Shown: piece by piece, positions 14,151 through 26,700 of the stretch
Position numbering within the stretch: position 1 is the first letter of the stretch
Layout: every line of letters starts with the position of its first letter
Notes under the pieces: model-generated
What the model was told of the DNA's origin: nothing
Database searches by the model: none
The model's input: only the letters and a program-made list of their open reading frames with translations
DNA from: Scolanthus callimorphus
Lineage: Eukaryota > Cnidaria > Anthozoa > Actiniaria > Edwardsiidae
Length of the DNA stretch: 64,000 bases
Direction: 5' to 3'
Assembly (NCBI GenBank): GCA_033964015.1
Contig: CM066921.1
Location: forward strand, 25,029,355 to 25,093,354
Position numbers and translations under genes: made by a program

Positions 14151-14799
14151 AGTGTGACGTCACAAATTTGAAACATTTCGAATGTCAGATTTTGTCCACC
14201 AATAATGACACTAATGAACGTTGCATGCAAAAAGATGAGGTTATCGGTTTAAACGCAACCGAGATAGGGACCGCTGAATACACCATTTTCTTTTAACAAA
14301 TCACTGTATTTTGGACTCAGTTCCAAACTGCTTGGAACTGAACCCAAACAGTGATCTGTTTAAGAAAATTATGCATTCCGCGAGCCATATCTCGGTCGCG
14401 TTACAATCGATTTGCCTCATTTTTGGTGTGTAGCTTTCAGTCGATATGGCCTTTCGAATCAAGGGACAAATATTACTAAATCGAAAATTTGTTTTTTTTT
14501 GTGTGTGTGACGTCACCACCTTAGGACTCTATTGTCTCAACCCGGTTTTACTTGCTCGCTATGCCCTTTTGTCTCCTTTAAAATACAAGCGATGAGCGAG
14601 GGGGTTTCATGTTAGTGTTTCAGTATTTTTGGAAACAAAGCGTCATCGGTTGAGAAGCTAAAAATGGCAACGGACAATATGGTTATGCAAATTTACACCC
14701 AGAGTGTAGACTGTACTACCTGCATGCAAAAATTTTAAAAGTGCTAGAGTAAAGCCAGTAAAATTTCACACATGTTGCCTAAATTACTAAAAATCCATC

Positions 14800-17700
14800 T
14801 TAAACACCGTTCAATACATGACGCATTTTCTGGACAAATGTTTCCACATATTTAGCCTCGACCTGGTGATGAAATACCGCTCGTATCGTCTTGGGACCTA
14901 CGGCCAGCATTCGAAAGACGACGGTCTGTGTGTCCAGCGGTTCATCTGCTGCCGTTTTTCCCATTCGATTGGCTACGTCATCTGCGGTGAGCTTGTCGTG
15001 CACGACATCGAAGTAAAGTAGATTGGATTGTACTCTTCCCATGTCTATGTTTATGCCTGGCAGCTCACGAAGACCTTGGAAAGACAGAACAGTAAAAAAA
15101 CTTCCTAACTTCCAAAAGTCCAATCAGCAATATACCTTTTCGGTTAGAGCGGGAGCGCTTCGGACAGACAGTCATGCCAAAATAATTTCTTTTTGGTTAC
15201 ATGAATATTTTAGCCTCGACCTGGTGATGAAATACCGCTCGTAGCGTTGAGGGAAGAACAGTCTTGCGTCTTTTGCGGTGATTTCTTCAATCGATTTCTC
15301 TATGAAATTAGTTTTGGAGCCGTAGGGGCTGGGAATGAGTTCCGTAGACACGGCGCGCAATGAATTGTGGGACGTCCGCTAAAATATCCCATCACTCTCT
15401 GCGCGCCATGTACAAACTATCCCACAAACCATTGCGTGCCTTAGAAACCCCGGAACGGTCTGGGTACCTGGGTACGAGACTGGGGTTAAAGGAAGATTTT
15501 AGTCTCTTGCGTGACACCTTAGCGTGACAAAGCACAGGACCCCCGCTCAAGTGGGAAAAGGTCTCAATAGCGCTATTCACTGTTTATCAACATTGCCATT
15601 GTAATGCAAATGTGCCAACCGTAGATTGAATAGAGCCCTTTGTTCTGTGAACCAATCGATCTATGGTTGGCACATTGATAACAATAGATGACGTCAGCGT
15701 GAACAGCGCTATAGTCCAGTTTCGAATTCTCTACTTTACCGCTGAATAGGCATCGACGGCGCATAAATACAGTGGGAGCCTCAGTTTGAAGTAGAAAAAG
15801 TTGTGAATACTGACGAGAAACTGATGAAGCTTGAATGGAGACAATAGACAAAACTTTTTGGACTCGTTGGTATTCGCAACTTTCGGGTTTAAATCGAGGC
15901 TCCCACTGTATTTATGCGCCGTTGATGCCTATTCAGCGGTAGATTAGAGAATTCGAAACTGGACTATTGATCAGGTGATTGCAGATCAGCAGATCACTAT
16001 GTTTTTCTGTAAGCCCAGCGCCCCAGTTTCTGCAAGAATTTGACATACATTGGCTGATTGCATTTTTAATCCGCACCGGGGGGGTGAGGACCTATGGAAA
16101 ATTTTCCAGGGGGTTGTTTTGGACCCTGGAAATTCCACGGGAGGGGGTGTGTCTGGAGACTGGAAATTCCAGGGGGGAGGGGTAAAAAAGGTGACTTTCC
16201 AGGGTCATTTTATCCAAAAATAGATTTTCCAGGGGTATTTTGCCAGAAAAAATGGAAATTCCAGGGGAGGGGGTCCTTTATGAGGTTGGAAATTCCAGGG
16301 GAGGGGGTCTGTTTCACGAGTGGAAATTCCAGGGGAGGGGGTATTTTTAAGGGAGGTCCTCAACCCCCCCGGTGTGGTTTAAAAATGCAATCAGCCATTG
16401 TCTCCAACACTTCAAAAACTGCCCCGCCGCCCATGCCTAGTGAAGTCCAGCATGTCCCTTACCTTTCGCTAACTCCCTAGCATTCACGTGGTCACTAGCG
16501 AGTTTAGGTGCGATGTTATCCAGTGCGTAGATTCCAGCCGCTGCTAAAATCCCCGCCTGTCGCATACCACCACCGAGGGCTTTCCTGTGACGATGACACC
16601 TGAAACCACACACAATAGCCTTTAAAGAGCCTGTGTCAGCCGCCATTTTGACAGCATAGCAACATACCAAGTCGGAGAAAGCATCCATTTCCATCGGCTG
16701 ATTTAGAGAATATAGAGCAATTTTCTCGATTGAACTTGGTAAATCAAATTTGAAACTTTGTTTTTAGATGTTGATTTAGAGATTTGTACACGTAATTCGT
16801 CTTCTAATATCAAACACAAACAATAACAAAGGAGTGGCTGACACGGGCTCTTTAACGTAAAAGACGAGTTTACGCAGAGGAAACCTGAAATCCCACAGAA
16901 AAGATCGTTTCATGTGACGTCATAAAATTTATAACTTTAAAACTATGGTCGCTATCCCTTTGAGTCATGATACAGCTTTCGTAAGATCTACGCCTATTGG
17001 ATTGATACCTGCAGTGCAAAATAATAGAGGGTCATACAATGGAACGAGGAAACAACGGGATGCTTTGTTCTGCCTATTCAATCACACAAGATCTTCAGAG
17101 AAGCTGTATTACTCCTGATACCTTTGTGCTTTTTGGGGAAGAGGTCAAAACAAGGTGGTGGGGTATCGGGTACTACCACCCCCCACCCCCACCCTCACCC
17201 CCTAGGTATCCAGTGGTTATTTTCTCGAGGCACAAATAAGGGATACCCGATTTTATTGCAGAAATGTGTCGTTCTCTTCGTGCAAAATGGCGGCTGACAC
17301 AGGCTCTTTAATGTAAAAGACGAGTTGGGTAAAGAGGTCAAGATGGCGGATAAAATTCAAGGAAAATAGAAGCAGGCATCAATCAAAAGTCGAAATCTTA
17401 GACTTTCTCCAACGCGCACATGTCTTATATTACAGGGGGTTGACTGGCCACTCATGACCACTTGACTGTCAATGGTGCCGCAGGGGCGTAGCCAGCACTT
17501 ATGAGAGGGGGGGGGGGGGTTCCAAAATTAAAAAAAAAAACTCCACATAAATCGGACGTTTTTGCGTTCTCGCCACAGGAAACCCAGCCAAAAATATTGA
17601 TCTCGGGAAAAAACTAGCGTTTGAAGAAATTTTCTACATTTTCTCGGAGCTTTTATTTGTTGTCTATTAAATATTTACCGAATTTAAGTAATAAGTCCAG

Positions 17701-20700
17701 AACAGACGCGAGGGGGGTTCCGGAACCCCTGGAACCCCCCCCCCCCCCCCCCTGGCAACGCCCCTGTGCCATTGAGGCCCAACGTTATTCAGCTTTTCAG
17801 CTGCAAGTATGGGAAATCGGCCTCCGATATTTGCATTTGTATTTGTAAGACGTGCAATTTACAAACAAAACTTGTGGATGGGTGTTACCTGGCAATGAAG
17901 TCCTTCTCCCCGACAACGAGCGAACCAACTGGTGCGCCGAGCCCCTGTAAAAAAAATCAACAACCTTTAACCGACTCTAGTTTAACAAGTACACATCGAT
18001 TTTTTCGTGCTTCTGTAGTGTAATAATACACAGATGTCGTCATAGCGGAATTGGTGCGCGCCTATTACCACTGTATGCATTACTACGCGACCTCAAAATT
18101 CACTGTTGCGATGGGCGATTGGCGATTTTTAGCTGTCAATCAAAACCAAACGTTGGACTCAGCTACTTGTGGGTCGATATTGATTGCAAAATCAACTGAA
18201 ATTATTGTAAGCTATCCTTTGGCTTTCTGGCCTGGAATTATTAACTTTCTGGCTCAAGAAAATTGACGTTACAATTCCTTTGCTGAGAATCGCCAATCGC
18301 AACAGTCGCGTCGCGAAGCAATGCACTAATACAGTGGTAAAGTACAAACGCATGATAAAAAGGAGATATATTTGTTTTATACAACAAAAAAGATGCTTAA
18401 AAAAGTCCTAACAGCGCGCGCATTTCAAGCTCGTTTTGGTAGCATGCGCGCGCTATGTTTTACTAATTCATGAACGTTCATTTATATTTTCCTGCAAGAA
18501 GAAGAACTGGGCTTTCAAGTCATTCAGACATTATGAAGAAAGATGAAAATATCCCATGCAGTGGACGGTTAAGAGAATGAGCATTCATAGGATGAGTAAT
18601 TTTGCTCAAAGCGTTGATATGCGTTGATATCAGGGTTATCTTGAAAATATTCGAAGCGCGGACAAACTTCTCCCGCAATTTATGACTTAATAATACTCAT
18701 TCTCGAACCAAGAGCTCCCCCAGCTCGAAACCTCGCGGGGGAGAGGCTCTGGTGACAGCCACTGACGCATGCGCGAGATTTAATACAGAGCCGCTGAGAG
18801 AAAGACCTTTCAGCGAATGCTCAATGCTCAAAATCAACCAATCAGCGACGGCCCTCAAATGGATGTCCCCAGAGCCTCCCCTGCGAGCACACGAGCTTGG
18901 GAGCTCTGGGTACGAGAATGCTTAATACTCGGCATTCTCATAACGAAATGAAGCCTCAGATTTTTTTTGATCAAAGTTTCCTTTTTAGATAATGCACTTC
19001 TTATGCCCGAAGAACGTTTGCAGTTCTATCAAACCTGCACGCGCCCAATCTGAGAATATGCATGCCCAGTCTTTCACAACGCGGCCTTCAGGACTATTTA
19101 TCACAAGAGCTCGAGCACAGAAACGGACCCTGCGAGTAATATACCCGTTTAAAAACTACGATAAAGCATTGAGTAAATCAGGTAGCCTTGTAAGACTGTG
19201 TGAGCGCCGCGAGACGCTCACGAAGCAGCTTTTCAGCAAGATGTTAGGAGACACTAACAACCGGTTACACAAGCTGCTCCCCGCAACAAACACTCATTGT
19301 TAATACACTTTAAGAAATGCGTGCATGTTTAACCCAAGCTTTAATATAATACATAACGCACTAAAGGCCTGACAATTTAGGTAGTTTTAGCATTTTATAT
19401 TATAAATATTTCTTAATTCAACATTATCATCTATCATGAACAATCTGTCATCTAGTTCATTATAATCCGGTTTTAAATATAATTGTATTTTTCTACAAGT
19501 TTTGATAGACCCACTTCTTCTAAAAAGTTCCACTAGACTTATTGCCATGTGGTTGCTAAGTTATATGTTTCTGGTTGCTCATAATGCTTGATAAATAGAT
19601 AGAGAATAATACATGGGTGCGTGGAGATATGGAATTTATCTTCGAGTGTTCACATTGATATCGAAAGGCACCGACCATTTGACTTCTGGGGGGGGGGGGG
19701 GATGATTTTGAAAATAAATATCCTGCACATAAATATCCTGAAAAAAAAATCCTGCACAGCATATTTGTTATAATCCTATACTAATTTTACAAAATAAATA
19801 TCCAACAATATCTTAGAGAAGTAAAAAAAAATCTTGCAAAAAAATCATCCACCCCTCCCCTCAAAAGTCAAATGGTCGGCCCCTTATATAAACAAAGAAA
19901 CACTGCCATGCTACAGGGAAGCGCCTTTTATTGGCCACGGGAGAATACATCTGATTGGCTGATATTTTCACATGTAAAAATATGTGAAATATACGGTTTT
20001 GTCAGTGGCAGAAATCCCTGTATATAAATAATGGTAATAGTCCTGAGTGGAGTGCAATTTGGTCAGAAGTCATACGCGTGATAATCCCACTATTTATCTA
20101 TTTTGAAATCCTAGGATTGCAAAACTTTTTGTGATTTGAAAAAATATTAACAAATTCCGACTTGAAGGGCTTGAAGTAGAGCGTTCCGCTCGCGCGAGGT
20201 CAGAAATCTTTTATTGTGGAAACAATTTTAAAATGGATATAATAAAGTGGTATTGAACTTACTTGTGATTTCAAATCGAAGTCGCGCTATCGCGTATGAT
20301 TTCAGACCGCACTCCGCTCGGTTCCATTACCATTATGTGTTACTATTTATTCCTATTATAAAGAAAAATCCTGTAATTTAGCCTAGGCTGCGAGAGGATC
20401 CAATAAACAAACATCCATAGCGGAGCACAGGCGCGCGAAGCGCGCCAGCGGATGCTCCATACTTAAGAGAATAATGTATAGGTATGAATCGGATTTTTGA
20501 ACGCGCGTGCGGTGTCCGTCCGACGTCCTTCTACCACCATAGGGTTCCCATCAAGAAAAAAAAAATGGAATATCTCGAGAACTGAGCATCGCTAGGTGAC
20601 CAAAAATTATCTTGGAGGCAGGGGGTGCACCACCAAGGTCACGTGACATGACGTCATTGATGACGTCCGCAAAACTAGAAAACTTAATATCTCGAAACTA

Positions 20701-23700
20701 AGTCGATACGTCGTTGATAGTGATGTATTAATTGGAGCTCCGCTTTTAGGCAGTGCCTAAATCTATATACTATTCATTACAGCCGCTTAGCCGACCGCGG
20801 TTAGCGCAGTGGTAGAACGCCGGGTTATTGTGCGGGAGGTTGGGAGTTCAAACCCCCGCCGGACCAACGTTTCTAAATAATTGAGGAGAAGGTGCTGCCT
20901 TTCCAACATCTGCAAATTCCAACTTCCAACTGTTCCAACATCTGCAAATGTTTAGACCTTCACGTCTTCTAGGACATTAGGACGCAAAACCGTAGGGTCC
21001 CGCAACGGAAGAAGAGCCACCCAGAGCCTATTTGCGTAACCCATTATTACAATTATTATTATTATTATTATTAGCTGATGGAAAGGTGTTTGGATTTTAA
21101 ATATTTATTTCCAACTATAATGATACAAGGATGTGCGCGCGCTAAGTACATTGTGACGTCATTAAATAACAAAGATAACTTGAAATTCTGAAGCGAAAAT
21201 TTCAGCTCTCATAGCGCCATCCGAGCAGATATTTTACTGAATATGATCGTTGGGTGGCCCTGACCTATCGTAATCCAACTTACGGGCTGCAAGTCTAGGC
21301 AGTCGTGGCCTCCAACATTTACATTAACAATTTAGTTGTTACCAATGTACCGCCCCCTAACCCTCACTCTTAGTCTTTCGGGCTAACCGTTTAAAGCCTA
21401 ACAACTTTGCCACCACATATCTCATTCGTCTGTCCTTCCAGCAGTAAATAAAAGGGTTAACACATCCGTTGAATAACATCAAGCAGTGTACCAAGCCAAA
21501 CATTACCCCTATTAAGATCACGTCTCCTACGCCACTCTCCTCTAAGCCGATACAGAGACATTCGGGGATGTAGCAGAGAATGACAAGAAGTGAAATGTAT
21601 CCTAATGCGCTGGAACGCTTTTGGTTGTGGCCGATGCTGTTCTGAGATGAAATGAGAACCCGTTGACGATGGGCTTGAAGCAGCAACTTGATGTTAACAA
21701 AAGCTATAAGGGTCAAGCATGGTACAGCCACCGAGAGCACCGTGAAAACTACGAACTCAAAGGAAAGAACCCCTGCAAGTGATAACCATAGTAGGCTTGT
21801 ATATATGATATAGCTAGTAACCGTACTGGTGATTGCGGCTTTTCTTGTGACGATAGCGTAATATCGCATACTGTTGAACACCGCAATATAGCGATCAATA
21901 CTGACTAGGGCTATGTTAATTAGTGTGCTACCAATAGACCAGGACAACCCGTAAATCATATACAGTTCCGTGAGGCATATTTTCACAGAGAGTTTCAGTT
22001 CAAAATATTCGTTGGTAAATATTAGAGGCTGGATCAAAAGTCCAGTAGTCAAGTCTGCAAAGGCTAAGCTGACGATAAAAATGTTTGAAGGCGAGCGAAG
22101 GCGGCTGTCTTTGCCGAACGCCACGAAGATGACGGAGTTACTGCTAATCAGTACAACACTTAGTATGGTGCTTACAACGCATGCGCTTATTTGTAACGGT
22201 GCTGATAGCGGGTGCTCGGCTATGCTTAAAGTATACATGTATCCTTGACAAATTGAGACGTTCCCTGGTTACAGTTCTTCTGCCGATAGGTTCATCTTGG
22301 TGCGGGTAATTCGGCCGGTATTTACTCAGTTCTACAGTTCCAAATGCTTCAAAATTTCAGTGAAAAGAAAGTTGCTGAACAGTTAATACCTGTTGTGTGA
22401 TAGGTTTTAGTGACTGCGGAGTTAGTGACCTTTCCAACTAATTGCATGTCTAAGTCCATGAATCCAGAAATAAGTTCATTCAATCTCACCCTGTCTTGTC
22501 AACACTAGGTTATTTGGTTTTGGTTTGCTGAAATTCTCCTACGCGGTACAGCTTGATATAAACATCGTCATTGGCGGTTTTCTGCCGCGTTCGTTGCTGA
22601 AACTTCAGTTTCATGGTTGGGCGCTGCCTTCCTTGTCATGGCAACGAAGTTGAAACTCTCTTTGATTTTCCTTGAGTGGACTTGTCTTTCAGTGAGTATG
22701 CCAGTGAAGTCCCTAAAACCTCTTACACACACTTTAATGATGGTTTCCTGATGTCATGGCTACAGCCACCTTCAGGTTCGCGATTACGGCTAGGTCTCCC
22801 CTCGTGAAATCTTCTCTCTTCTGTTTACATTGTCCAAACTCTCCTCTTTGTTTTCTAGAGTGGACTTGCATTCCAGTGAATATTCCAGGGAAGCTCCTAA
22901 AGTCTTTTATGGACACCTTTTCAGACACTGTTGGCGTTCTGGTTTTCTGGCTTGAATTCACTTGAGGGTCGCTCTAGAATCGTGCTCAATTCGGTATAGT
23001 CTGGGAAATTGCCTAAAGTCTAATTTCGGGGGTAGAAGCGGAATATTTTCAAACCAAAATTCTTTATTCAAACCTCCAATATTCAATATTCAAACATCTA
23101 AATTCAATATTCAAACTTCCATCTCGACTAATATTCAAACTTCCATCTGCTTCAAACGTCTGCTTACCGTTCCAACTATACTAGCCTTTGCGGACGCTTA
23201 GCCAATCAGGGCACCCGAAAAACAATGGATCCATTTGAAAACAATAGGAAACAGGGCGCAAAGGCTCCCAGTTGGTGATGGGCCTTTAAAATACGGATGA
23301 TGTTGCACATTGCGTAACTAACTTATGTTAGTTACACTTCATAAAAATACAAACATTCGAAGTGTACGAGGGTAATACACGGTCAAAATGCAGTGATCCT
23401 CCCTCCGCGATCCCCCTCAGAGCTGTTGAACATTTTGGTCACCCCCCCTCTCCCTATTTGACATAGTAGAAGACATTCTACAGATAGAGAGGATCGCACT
23501 TTTCCTTCGTTTCGCGCGAAGCGCGCCAAAATTATGATAAACGCATTTTATCAAGCCTCAGAGAAAGGTTAGACGAACATCCCGTGTTTTGTGTAGACAG
23601 TAAACGGTGCTAGGGTATATGTAGTGTCATCGTTGCACGAGTTCTCAAAGAATATAGATGTAATTCTTTCTGCGCGCGTAGCGCGCCGAAATGTTTATTA

Positions 23701-26700
23701 AGTATAGAGTGAAGTGCTGCCAAAATCCTGCTGCCAAAATTTAATCAAATGTTAAATTTGTGACAGTTAGTTATCGATAGGTCGACAAAGAAGCTTCGAA
23801 AGTATTTTAATTGATTGTCCAATCCTCGATTATTCAAATTCAAACTACCAATATTCTGAATATTCATATTCAAACTAAATTCTCAAAATTCAAACTGAAT
23901 TTGTAAATATTCAAACTAGCTTTAAAGTAAATATTCAAAATTCAAAATTCTGCTTCTACCCCCGAGTCTAATTTTAAAAAGCTCTGACAAGACCCTAGTT
24001 TCTCTGTCAGGAACTCATTCTTAGTGTTCGCCATTTATAGGGCCACTATTTATCATTAATATAGTCATTTCCTGGTACAGTCCTTTTCTATTTGGAGAGT
24101 ACTTGATCAATTGGCCGATCATGGAAATGAAATATGTCAGTAACTGATGCTTTCTTTCTCCAAAGTCTTCACCTTTTCGCAGGCTCATTTATCATTTGTG
24201 AAAACAGTCCCGATTACGGTCGCTTAAACTGAAAAGACGAGAGTGCTTGACAAAATGATCGCCGGTGAGATAAAACACGTGGAAACACTTTAAAAACACA
24301 TGAAAAAGTTTCCTTGAGATTATGCAATACGTTTTAAATTCGAGAACATTTCTTTCTGATTAAATTTCCAGCTAGAGACGAGTTTTAACGGAAAACAATA
24401 ATGTTTTCAACTTTAATACATCCATTTTGAACTCACACGCGCGTTCTGCAATCTGATTGGCTCTCAGCCAGTCCTAAATTGACCTGCTGGACCTCATTGT
24501 AAAACGACAGATTTTAAGTCACGCGTTAGAACTATTGTAGATTGTCGTATCATAAAAAATGTACGACACAAGGTTCAAATACGACTTAGATAATGGGCTG
24601 CTCCAAAAAAACCGTACCCCCCCCCCCCCCCCTATCGAGGGACTCCAAATTTTCAAAAATTGCTCTACCCCTGTGGAAATTCCAGACTCCTGTAATAATA
24701 ATAATAATAATAATCGTGTTTATTATATAGACGCGAGTGTTTTACTGGGAAATACGCCACTCGTAGATCTCATACGAAGCTACATCCGGGTCCTCAGTGA
24801 CATATTTTCCATATCCTCCCTAGTGAGGATATCGGTCAAAACAAAAGTGCTTGGAAATCAATTTGGAATATTTTTTCTGGTTTGTCTATATAATAAAAAG
24901 AAAATTACACGGTGGCTTGAAGATATGAGTTTTATTTTCTCGTGTCAAAAACAATATTTTACTCATTCGCTGCGCTCATTCGTAAAATATTAGGGGTAGC
25001 GATGGGTCCCTAAAATAACAAGAGTCTCGTCAAATTTTAGCAGAGTCTCGGAATCTCGGAATTTTTAACGTGCGTCTCGGAACCTCGGATTTTCACTCTC
25101 AAACTTCTAATACAGTAAATATATGAGCTGAAATTTTCTCTCCGTCTCGGGCTCGGATTATAAACTGCCAGTCTCGGCGTCTCGGCAAGTCTCGGATTTA
25201 CCCATCGCTACCCCTAATATTGTTCTTGCCACTCGAAAATAAAACTCATATCTTCGCGCCACCGTGTAATATCCTCTATTTATTTTCCATTAGAGCGATT
25301 TTCATATGACTGTAGTGATACCAATCGCAAAGTGATTACACCGATCCTGAACAAAACCTATAGGAATAATTAAAAAGTAACTGCAAATTACTCACGACAG
25401 TCATCTGAAATACGGGTAAAATTTATATGCTATGCTCTTTTTCACTTTGCAATTTGATTGTACAACAGTCACCAAATCCGACATATGTTCCTTGCCAATT
25501 TCGGCCAGAGGAGGGAGAGTAGCTGAGACAATTTTGTCCATTACCTGATTATCCCTGAAAACGAAACTGGCCACATTTGAGTTGAAACATTTTTCCAGGA
25601 GTTTTCCGGGATTTTCACTTTCCTTAACATTCCAGGACTTTCCAGGAATGAAATGAAAATCCAGGATATTCCAGGATTTCCTGGACGCGAACGGATCGTG
25701 TGTTCTATGTTTTCTTATACAATTAATGTCTCTAGCTGAAAATTCAATCAGAAATGTTTTTGATTATCACGCAGGCATAATCTCAATCTCAATCTCAAGG
25801 TTTTTTGAATGTTTCCACGTGTTTTATCTCACCGGCGATCATTTGGTCAAGCACTCTCGTCAAACGTTTCACTTTAAGCGACCGTAATCGAGGCAATTTT
25901 AACAAATGATAAATGAACCTGCGAAAAGGTGAAGACTTCGGAGAAAGAAAGCATCAGTTAGTGACATATTTCATTTCCATGATCGGCCATTTGATCAAGT
26001 ACTCTCCAAATAGAAAAGGACTGTATCAGGAAATGACTATGTTAATTATAAATAGTGACCCTATAAATGGCGAGCACTAAGAATGAGTTCTTGACATAGA
26101 AATTAGGGTCTTCTCAGAGCCTTTGAAAAGACTTTAGGGAATTTCCTGGACTATACCAAAAAGAGCACGATTCTAGGCCGACCCTGAAGTTCATTCAAGC
26201 CATCAAACCAGAAACACCAACAGCGTCTATAACAGACTTTATCAATTCCACTGGAAATTCACTGGAATACAAGTCCACTCTAGAAAATAAAGAGGAGAGT
26301 TTCGACAATTTATACAGAAAAGTCAAGAGAAGATTCCACGAGGGGAGAGACGTAGCTGCAATCGCGAACCTACAAAAGATATTTGGGACTTCACTGGCAT
26401 ACTCACTGAAAGACAAGTCCACTCAGGGAAATATAAAGAGAGTTTCAACTTCGTTTCTATGAGAAGGAAGGCAGCGCCCAACCATGAAACTGAAGTTGCA
26501 AGCCAGGAACGCGGCAGAAAACCACCAGTAACGGAGTTTAGATCAAGCAGTACCGCGTAGGAGAATTTCAGCAAACCAAAACCAAATAAGCTAGTATTGA
26601 AAAGACAGGGTGTACATTGAATGAACTTATTTCTGGATTATGAACAGCCGGAAATTAGTTGGAAAAATCATTTCCTCAGCAGAGAACCTATTGCACAGGT

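Larger units (their letters stand above)
21310..24290. repeat. Left arm of a ~2 kb inverted duplication (GPCR arm 1)
   Basis: Apart from a 938 bp insertion (23027-23964), this segment is the reverse complement of 25800-27790 in a collinear way. Matched marks include 'ccaatgtaccgcccc' outside the GPCR, 'ggttttggtttgctgaaatt' upstream of it, and 'gatcgccggtgagataaaac' at the inner end. Each arm is about 2.0 kb. The spacer is about 1.5 kb. Confidence 0.85.

Noticed and set aside
16094..16480. 128-codon glycine-rich frame
   Set aside because: It reads the G-rich minisatellite of a MITE and then the antisense of aldolase exon 7.
17473..17774. Target-site duplication for the CAGGGGCG element
   Set aside because: The flanks 'tggtgccg' and 'tgccattg' share only four bases, so no TSD is claimed.
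20786..20870. Possible tRNA gene (good A and B boxes)
   Set aside because: The acceptor arm does not pair and the sequence runs into a ~200 bp body with a TTA tail, so it is called a SINE.
21970..22248. 92-codon plus-strand frame over GPCR copy 1, also at 26866-27111 minus over copy 2
   Set aside because: The same antisense shadow appears in both copies because the receptors are duplicated; no independent support.
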